DNA of 64,000 nt. Source: Diaporthe sp. PMI_573 (taxonomy: Eukaryota; Ascomycota; Sordariomycetes; Diaporthales; Diaporthaceae). A model generated the notes under the pieces. It was not told where the DNA came from and did no database searches. It saw only the letters and a list, made by a program, of their open reading frames with translations. The DNA lies in contig JAJTUP010000001.1 in assembly GCA_021399435.1 (NCBI GenBank), positions 3,038,001-3,102,000 on the forward strand. The letters are read 5' to 3'. A program made the position numbers and the translations under genes. Below, one piece after another: positions 56,468 through 64,000 of this stretch (position 1 is the stretch's first letter; every line of letters begins with the position of its first letter).

Positions 56468-59400
56468 AGCCCAGGAGAGAAGCCTCTCTCTCTCTCAAGG
56501 AAGTAAGATCACCAAGGGTTTTGCAAGAGCTCGCCGCGCCAAGACGCACCTGTGGAGGGCAGATAGCTCGAGAAGGAAGGCTGGAGACTGGAGAGTGATG
56601 GCAGAGGTTTCGGTCCTGAGGGAAAGGGAAAAGTTGAGCGCGGCAGTTCAGGGGAATCTAATCTTGACCGCGAGAATTTGGGTTTGTCGAGATGACGATG
56701 CAGGGCAGGGAAAGCTGAGGAGCAGGCAGAAGGTGAGCCCGACGTCGCCGGTGGGAGGTCAGAAGAAGCCTACAGTAGCCTAGGAGCTGGGTATTTTGGC
56801 GGGGTCGCCACGCCCTCCCCCCCCCCACACCCACCGCCATATCCTCCCCCCCTGGCCCATCCCAGCCCGGCGCGCCAGCCGTACAGTAGGCAGCTAATGT
56901 ACGGAGCAGTCTTTCAAGGTTAGACCCTAAAACAACGCAGGTCGCCGGCCCATGACGTTGTGTGCCTATGTCATCCTCTGTGCTGATCGAGAGCTGTGCA
57001 CACCCAAGGCCCGTGCTCCCCCGCATAAGAAACAGCCACCCATGCCCCAATCTTGGATCAGGTACCGATTCATCGGATTCAACAGTGGTCATGTGGAGAC
57101 GACTGGGTGTCTACACTACACATAGAGCCTTTGGCTCCTCTCTTGCCATCCCTGAGCAGCCAGTCAGCATTTGCATACCGGCAACGTGACTTCACGTCGC
57201 ATCGCGACCTGCATATTGAGACTGTGTGCTTGCAGCCTCGTACTTCCCCTCTCGTTCGGGCAGGGCACGGGCAGGGCACAGAAGGGTTGATTTCTGTTCT
57301 CTCTGTAGCAGTTTCTGTGGTCAATGTATAGGCAGTGACGATGCAAGAGATTTGAATTCATGCTTCATGAGATTAATGCTCCTTGGGATTTCTGGAACGG
57401 AGCCGTTCTTCTCAGTAAACAAGGTGCCCACGGGTACCTACGAGGTAGTCATCTCCGTCTATATTGCCTCCCGCAACGCCTGCTTGGAGTAACCCTGTCT
57501 TCACACTGCGGGTGACTTTCATTTGTGTATGTACATGTAAAAGACGTTTAGACACCTCCACATCCTCGAATATTTGCAAGACGCATGATCTGATGAAAGC
57601 ATTCGTACTTGGCCATCCTGTTGCTGCGACTGCACCAACACATACCGAAGCAGCCGTACTCATGTTCCGATCTCTGTGCAGCTTCACAACAGCTTTCAGG
57701 CTATGGATCTAATTGACGATGCCATAGATTATACAACTCTACTCTGATGAGGTGATACATGTTCCCAGACAAACATCGAGTATAACACCTTGGACAATAT
57801 CACGAGATACAACTTGTCCTATGGTTGTTCTCAGTACTCAACTCCCCCATGGCGCTGCTCTTGTATTGAACGTCTCCATTGTTCGGGATGTCGCCAGAGT
57901 ACTTTTTCCTGGATGAATCAATGCGGTAGGATGAAGACTCTGAATGTTCACGAGTTGGTATCTTTACATGGGTCATATTCGGCGGAGCGGTATCAGCAGT
58001 CGCAATTGTGGCGCCTACTATTGGATATTGGAAGGTTCTCACATGACGAGTTGCGATGCAAAAGCATTCCAGAAGGCTTTTGGACTTGGGCCTGACCATT
58101 TTGCATGGCCTTCTTATCCTTTTCCCGAGACATGTACCTCACCCGCCACGCGGCCCTGCAGGTTCGAGACGGCATAGTAGACTACATACCACCGAGCCCT
58201 CACAGTTGCGCAACTTATGGTCGATACGATCCCCCCCGGCTTCTTTATTCATCTGGCCTTGGAACTCTGATGGACTACCAGTATCCCCGGGTAGCTAAAC
58301 TGCGAATTGGCCTCACTTTGAGCCTCTGGAAAACGTCAGGCTGATTGTGCGCCGGCCTTCAGCCGGTCTGACAACAAACTTGACCGAGTTTCTGGCAACC
58401 TCAGACCGGTTTGGTGGGGTTCGGCAGAGCCCTAATCAGCATGGAGACGAGGCACGACAGGAGTACATGGAAGCTTTCGGTCCCAATCAAGTATGTCTTC
58501 ATCTGAGGTCTCGACGTCTGATGTAACCTTGATCAACGTTAACTAGGTGTTTGGTCTGAAAAAGAAAGGTGGGGGAGGTGGCGTGAACAAGAGTACAAAG
58601 GCGATCTCCATGCACTTGTCGGAGGCAAAAATGGCGAAGGATGGTAAAAACACAGCCTAAAGCTGTGTCATTTACCGCGCTTTTGTGTCGCGTGACTCGT
58701 TGCCAGTCTTGGACTAGGGACTGTATCTGTCTCCCAAACTTTTTCAAAAGGAGATTGCCGCGCATCAGGGTTCAGACGGGTGAGACTGGCAGAACCGAGA
58801 TTCGCAGGATGCGTGCCTCGGTAATAGTCGTGACAGCTATCTGTGTTGATGGGAACAACATGGCTTTGGTCCTATGAGCGTGCGGTGACGCCTCACATGT
58901 GGAAGGCCACCACAATCAAAAAGAGGTGGGCCTGGTTACCTGCGGCTGGCAGGGGTCTCAAGGCTGTGGCCTTTGCAGGTGCGAACTGACACCAGATCTC
59001 TCTTGTCATCCACGTCCACCCAATGTGATGACGAGTTCCGCTAGTTCGGTTGATCGGGCTATCGAAATAAAAGCCATTGTCTCAGACAAGAAAGAGCAAC
59101 AGAACTGGACAGTATGAGATCAGCAAAAAAAAAATAACAAGTCAGCGCCAGATCGTCGAGTCGAGGGCTCGGGATGGCACTGGCACCCGTTATCTAGGCC
59201 TCGGCGGCGCCTCCTTGGCATACAGCCGTCGGGAGTAGTCGAGATTGCGGCGTCGAGATTTCAACGTGAAACAAACAAAAGGATCTCCCCGTTGGTACTG
59301 GCATTGCAGACAAGCCTCGTGCATCATGGCTCGGGGAGCAGGGGCGGGACGCAGAGCCGGGGAAGGAGAGATGAGAGAGAGATAAGGGTTGAAGGGTTTA

Positions 59401-61011
59401 ATTGTCCTTGGGGCTGGCCTTTGGGTCTGGCCACCGATTCCCACGTTTCCACGCTCCCCCGTTCCCACGTTCTCACCGGGCCGCGGCGATGTGGTTCTGG
59501 CTGTAGGGAGTACTAGTGTAAGACAGCTTGGACTGATCTACCTACTGATCTGCTCGGTAAAACAGGGCAAGAGGAGAGGGCCGGTGGGCCGCTGCCCTCA
59601 GGTCATGGTCGATGGGCCGGCCACAGCCTGACGGTTGCGAGGGACTCGGCTGTGAAATTACTGACTGTGATTTTACGACGTGTATCCTCTCCCTCTGGGT
59701 ACCTAGGGCGTCCTGCGGGTAGCTCCCGTGGGTGGCCAGTCCAGTACCTGACATGCACTGTGGATACCGGCCCCTGGGATAACATGTTCCTCTCGTGTCC
59801 TGCGCAACGGTCCAAGTGGGTTTGCCTTCCAGGCCTAGGTAGTCTCCCTCCGAAATGCCAGCTGAGATCGAGTACAGTATCGTCAAGGCGGCGCGCCATG
59901 CCGGCAAATAAGGCAGAAAGCATCTCCACGTCCAAGGGTACTTTAAATTTCGAGGCAGGGGTGGGGTCAGCGCATTCACCGATTGACCGCGGAAACATGG
60001 GCTCTCAATCGTGGGGACACATCGGTGCCTGAGTGCGCCGACGCGGCCGCTCTAAAAAGTCTCTACACAGTAAAGCCTCCTGCAGCCCCATCAACGAAAC
60101 AGCTATACGAAGCAGGCATCCTCGTGAAGGGTTTTTTTGAGGCCTCTTCCTCTCGGGCTCGGAGGCCGAGGCCAACGAGATGTTGTTGTCGCTGTGCTGC
60201 TGCTGCGCTTTTGCACCACCGCAGCACTGCAGTTGTTGCTGCGGCGAGGCGGGCGAGGCGGCACTGATTCAGACAATGCCCCTAATTTCAGAAGCGCCTC
60301 AGCAGCTGGGAAAAGGGGTCCAAAGCTCCAGCTCAGGAACACAATAGGGTGGAGGCCAAGCATCATGCTCGTGGACGTTCTGATGTGAACTGTGGTGGGG
60401 TCCCACCGGCGCGGGTCAGCACCCAGATACCACGGTACCATGTACCCCCCGCTCGGGCAGCCCACCCAGGCGGCCAGAATAGGTACTCACAGGGTAGTAC
60501 GACTGCTGGCAGCCAGAGGACGCGACATGGGCCGGGGTATCCCAACGTTGTTGTTACAGCAGAGCCAAGTACAGGGACGACGTCGCTGAAACGGTTACCC
60601 GAGGGCTCCTCGCCAACCTCAAGCCTCCTTACCATCTTGCCCGCCAACCTACACCACCGCATAAATTTAGACCCGAGATAATTGTCCTGCATTACACTTG
60701 TAACTCTGACCCCAGCATCGTCCCTTCCTAAACCCTCCCAGCCCAAGCCATCCATCTGCCTGACCTGCCATTGATCACGGCCGTGTCGCCCCAGATCTCG
60801 AGGGGCACACCACACACCCGCCCTGTGAACGTTGCTGGCCCCGGCCTCATCTCCCCTCACCTTCTCTCCCTCCCCCGTGACACAATGCCCCCGGACCGAG
60901 CCTGAGAAGCACGAGTCATCCTTTTCCGTCCAAACTACAAAATCCTGTCCCCATCGCCCGCCGAATATCGAACTTCTTCCATCACGAAACCAGCGACAGC
61001 GTACGACAGCC
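56468..61011. other. 4.5 kb stretch without a recognisable gene
   Basis: The longest gene-free interval of the window. All open frames are short and lack conserved motifs. It includes a C run near 56817-56826, an inverted repeat CCGGTCTGA/TCAGACCGG at 58363-58409, TACCTA-type motifs near 57435, 59531 and 59699, and a C/T-rich leader before the ATG at 61012. A minus-strand open frame at 60363-61154 is antisense to that leader and start and looks fortuitous. Confidence 0.4.
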
Positions 61012-64000
61012 ATGGAGCAGGATCCATATTCCAAAAGGGGCCGGCTGATGGGCAAGCTGTTTGGGAGGGATCGCAAGACGTCGAACCCCAGCCAGAACCA
61101 GGATCTGAACAACTTCTTCCACAGCTCCCACGATAACCTCCCCGTCACGGTCAATCACCCCGGTCCGCAATTGTTGGCCAAGCTTGACACCTCCACCGCC
61201 AGGCGGTATCCCAACGCCGCCGAGTACAGTGCCCAGCAGCAGCAGCAACAACAACATCAACAACCCCAGCCGACACTCCAGCCAAGCGTCCCCATCCGTA
61301 CGCGCTCCCACAGCCCTAGGGTACGAAACAAGAAGGGTCTGGTCGTGAGATTCGTCGATACTTTCCCCGAGGTAATTGGTGATGGCGGGGACGAGTGTAG
61401 TGTTCCTACGGCCGAGATTGGGAAGAGGAAGAGGGCGCAATCTGCCCCTCCGCCGGCGCAGTTGCAGAAGATAGCCCGCCTTCGTGAGGGGGAGAGGGAG
61501 AGGGCGTATTCCGAGACTCAACAGGAGGACTTCGTCCCACAAGCCATGAGACGTACACAGACCGGCTTCTCCACCATTTCGGATTCCCCTCCGCCGCCCG
61601 CACCTCCTGTGCCCTCCGTCCCAGAACCCAGCCGTGACCTACCACCTGAGCCACCTAAAGATGCGCCTGTCGTGCCTGTCGTGCCCGCAGGCACCCCCAA
61701 CACCTCTAGATTCCTGGACACTTCGGTGGTTTCTAACGACGAAAAGAGGAAGTCTTTCATCGAAATAAATCAGGCGAAACAGCGCCAGGCCGAGGGAATG
61801 GCGTTCGCACAAGCAGTTCGCCAGTCCTCCGCCAACTCTCTAGAACACCAGTGGGAGGAAATCAGGCAGAGTGGTGTTGGACCTGGTACACCTACCGACT
61901 CCCGCGCCTCGGCGGCGTCGTCAGTCGCCGCCGAGTCTCCGGAGAGCCAATTCAGAAGGCCGCCGGTAGAACAGAGCCCCGCGTCGTCAAACTATTCCCA
62001 CACGTCTACCTCCAGCCCGAACATTTCACAGCGATGGCCGTCGACCAGAGAGCCGCCCAGACCGAGCGAATCTCCGACGACGCGAAATGTGGCTGCGCCT
62101 GACGTTGCCGCACCCGTCGACGACGCTCTGGACATATTCGTTTCTCGAACCCGTCATTTGTTCGAGCTGTTCCGTCTGCATGCCGAGCAAGTGAAATCCA
62201 TGCTTTCATGTTCGCCAGACGATCTCGCTCGAGCGGGACTTTGGTGGTTTTTAAAGGGCAGAATGGGGCTGGAAATGTCTATCAGGGAGGCGCCGCAGAC
62301 ACCACAGACCCAAGGTCAAGTCTCAGCAGCTCGTCAGCAGGCATATGCAGACCTGGCCAAGGCGTATTTCCTGTTTGAGGAAGTCGTACCCGGGGTCATG
62401 GGCCAGAAGAGCAGTCCCGTCGATGCAGAAGTCCAGGAAGTCGGGCAAGCGATAACGTCGCAATTGAGAAAACTTTCCTCCTCAATGAAGCGGAACGGGT
62501 TCTTGCCCCCCGAGGATGCCCTGTTGCCTCAATCGCTGGATCGATCGATTTGGGTAGAGTATCCTGCCATCAGTCAAGATGTTGTGTCCTTATTGTGGGG
62601 GTCCAGGGGCGGGTCTCTCGCACTGCAACAGCCTGTCACCAGGGTGCCATTGCTCGCATGTTTGCCACTGGGCGACACAGCCGATATGTTCTGCTATGGA
62701 CGCTACTTTGTGGACGTCTTCCTCATGGAGCAAGGAATGGAAGCCCACCCGCTTCGTTTCCCTTGCCTGCTCTCTGTAACAAGAGCAACAAAACAATGCA
62801 GCCTCGAGTACTGTCTTGCAAGCCAGAATGGCGCAGTCCAGTTCCGCATACAAAGCAACAAGGCGGCGGGCCCGACGTGGGAGGACGTAAAGTGGAGGGT
62901 GGAAAAATGCTCCCTTGAGGTCAAATTGCCTCGTGGCTTTGCGCTGGCTACTCAGTGTAGACCCCAAGATTTCAAGCTCCTCTGGAGCATGCAAGACTTC
63001 AACGCCAAGTCGCTTGCGACACTTCAGCCGCGGAAAGAAGAGGAAATTGTTTTCAAGTCAACTCTGCGCAGCTTCCAATATTTCGATTCCAACGCCCAGT
63101 CAGCTGCGTTCCCCAAAGAGGCAGTCCGAGCTTGCGATGTTGGCCTTTTCGAGAAGATCCTCACGGAATCATCGCCGACAGGGCAAAGAAGCTTTCATCG
63201 GGGTTTCCGCCTGGCTGTCGTCACCGGCCCAAGCACGAAGATACTGAGTGCAGTCAATCACGTGTACATTCCACAGACACCTGTCCAATTTGGATTTCTA
63301 CGCGGCGAACACAACGAGCCGGCTCTTCTTCTCAGATTCGATGATGGAAACTCATCGGGCAGAATGGTTATGGCTTTCAACGACGAGCCTGAGCGTCTTC
63401 GATTCCATAGCCTCTTGGCCGGCACTGTGGTCCAACATGACGAGAAGGTTCACTCCGAAGTCCCTATCACCGGTTTCGCACTGTCACATAGCGTAAAGAC
63501 GGGGCCCATGAAAGGCTTCTCTCAGCTGCCTTGGTCAAGAGTCAGGATTATCAACGAGGACACTGAAGATGAAATTCCGGAAACAGTACTGTCGGAGAAG
63601 CTCAAGATCGTGGTCGACTTCAAATGCGGCACCATCGCTGACAGAGTCAACGTTGAACCTGGGGAGCTGAAGATCAGGCTACCTGTCAAGGACCAATTGA
63701 GTCTTTCCATTCTACGGCAGCCACAAAAGGATTTGACAATTTCCTTGTCGGAGTCTCAGGTTCCAAAGCAGACCCCAGAGGAGATGTACCAGGCGCTGCA
63801 GACAACGAGTCGCTCACCTTCTGTGCGAACGCTGACGTTCACCAGTCAAAGAAACCTGCACGAGTTCGAAGAGGCTTTGACAGGGTTCAAGGTGCTGTTT
63901 GATGGGATTGCAGCAACGCTGGCCATCTCCCGGCGACGCATGGTGGTGCCAATCTACAAGAAGTGGGAAGCAGGAGCGACAAGGATCCAGGTCGTACAGT
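61012..64000 (+). CDS. Large unknown fungal protein, 3' end outside the window
   Basis: An uninterrupted frame of 996 codons from the ATG at 61012 to the right edge without a stop. I translated it base by base and found no break and no need for an intron. I do not recognise a named family. The first 400 residues are disordered: a basic start (SKRGRLMGKLFGRDRK), a seven-Gln run near residues 75-81, a Pro-rich stretch near 195-230, and Ser/Thr-rich linkers. From about 380 the chain looks folded, beginning with the helical region LDIFVSRTRHLFELFRLHAEQVKSML and DLARAGLWWFLKGRMGLEMSI. From about 580 to the edge it alternates short strands (WRVEKCSLEVKLPRGF, RMVMAFNDEPERLRFHSLL, RTLTFTSQRNLHEFEEALTGF). 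The last two blocks end in helices like those of PH-like modules, but that is a weak inference. The gene has a long C/T-rich leader. Confidence 0.85.
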   Translation, partial: MEQDPYSKRGRLMGKLFGRDRKTSNPSQNQDLNNFFHSSHDNLPVTVNHPGPQLLAKLDTSTARRYPNAAEYSAQQQQQQQHQQPQPTLQPSVPIRTRSHSPRVRNKKGLVVRFVDTFPEVIGDGGDECSVPTAEIGKRKRAQSAPPPAQLQKIARLREGERERAYSETQQEDFVPQAMRRTQTGFSTISDSPPPPAPPVPSVPEPSRDLPPEPPKDAPVVPVVPAGTPNTSRFLDTSVVSNDEKRKSFIEINQAKQRQAEGMAFAQAVRQSSANSLEHQWEEIRQSGVGPGTPTDSRASAASSVAAESPESQFRRPPVEQSPASSNYSHTSTSSPNISQRWPSTREPPRPSESPTTRNVAAPDVAAPVDDALDIFVSRTRHLFELFRLHAEQVKSMLSCSPDDLARAGLWWFLKGRMGLEMSIREAPQTPQTQGQVSAARQQAYADLAKAYFLFEEVVPGVMGQKSSPVDAEVQEVGQAITSQLRKLSSSMKRNGFLPPEDALLPQSLDRSIWVEYPAISQDVVSLLWGSRGGSLALQQPVTRVPLLACLPLGDTADMFCYGRYFVDVFLMEQGMEAHPLRFPCLLSVTRATKQCSLEYCLASQNGAVQFRIQSNKAAGPTWEDVKWRVEKCSLEVKLPRGFALATQCRPQDFKLLWSMQDFNAKSLATLQPRKEEEIVFKSTLRSFQYFDSNAQSAAFPKEAVRACDVGLFEKILTESSPTGQRSFHRGFRLAVVTGPSTKILSAVNHVYIPQTPVQFGFLRGEHNEPALLLRFDDGNSSGRMVMAFNDEPERLRFHSLLAGTVVQHDEKVHSEVPITGFALSHSVKTGPMKGFSQLPWSRVRIINEDTEDEIPETVLSEKLKIVVDFKCGTIADRVNVEPGELKIRLPVKDQLSLSILRQPQKDLTISLSESQVPKQTPEEMYQALQTTSRSPSVRTLTFTSQRNLHEFEEALTGFKVLFDGIAATLAISRRRMVVPIYKKWEAGATRIQVVQ

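Noticed and set aside
58105..58180. tRNA-like B-box match (GGTTCGAGAC) near 58157
   Set aside because: No A box at the right distance and no cloverleaf can be drawn.
58363..58409. 9-bp inverted repeat as a terminator or small transposon end
   Set aside because: Arms are short, there is no target-site duplication, and no transcript end is expected there.
60363..61154. 263-codon minus-strand open frame
   Set aside because: It is antisense to the leader and first 48 codons of the large plus-strand gene and has no protein motifs.

Overview
This is nuclear DNA of a filamentous ascomycete, most likely a sordariomycete. The coding DNA is GC-rich. Genes are split by short introns of about 50-250 nt with GT..AG ends and CTAAC/CTGAC branch sites, and intergenic gaps are long (0.1-4.5 kb). 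Every recognisable protein is of fungal type (LSD1 with a C-terminal HMG box, tricalbin, Crh-type GPI transglycosylase, dual-start HisRS). The species cannot be fixed from the sequence alone. I see no rRNA, tRNA, CRISPR, prophage or intact transposon.

I rebuilt 21 protein genes. For all 20 complete genes the exon phases close exactly. From left to right: CHORD/CS co-chaperone (-), sugar transporter (-), HpcH/HpaI aldolase (+), glutaredoxin-like protein (-), LSM8 (+), nucleoside hydrolase (-), a TM protein with a myristoylation-like N-terminus (+), histidyl-tRNA synthetase (+), an unknown fungal protein (+), CaM kinase (-), E2 of UBE2W type (+), VPS33 (+), LSD1-HMG (+), ATP synthase gamma (-), topoisomerase I (+), Crh glycosidase (+), tricalbin (-), U2AF35 (+), oxysterol-binding protein (-), and a large unknown protein that runs off the right edge (+).

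Most genes are housekeeping: RNA processing (LSM8, U2AF35), translation (HisRS), chromatin and DNA topology (LSD1, TOP1), mitochondrial energy (ATP3), membrane traffic and lipid transfer (VPS33, tricalbin, OSBP), and ubiquitin or chaperone function (UBE2W, CHORD). They do not form one pathway. The only pair that suggests a metabolic unit is the divergent sugar transporter and aldolase at 4.3-8.3 kb, which could serve sugar-acid or deoxy-sugar breakdown (inference). Several start regions are divergent and may share promoters: transporter/aldolase, glutaredoxin/LSM8, ATP3/TOP1.

The least explained parts are three proteins of unknown function (13.6, 20.7 and 61.0 kb), a dispersed 15-bp minisatellite at 51.4 and 52.8 kb, repeated GGTACCT-type palindromes in non-coding DNA, and a 4.5 kb gene-free stretch before the last gene. 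No clearly new multi-gene system is evident.
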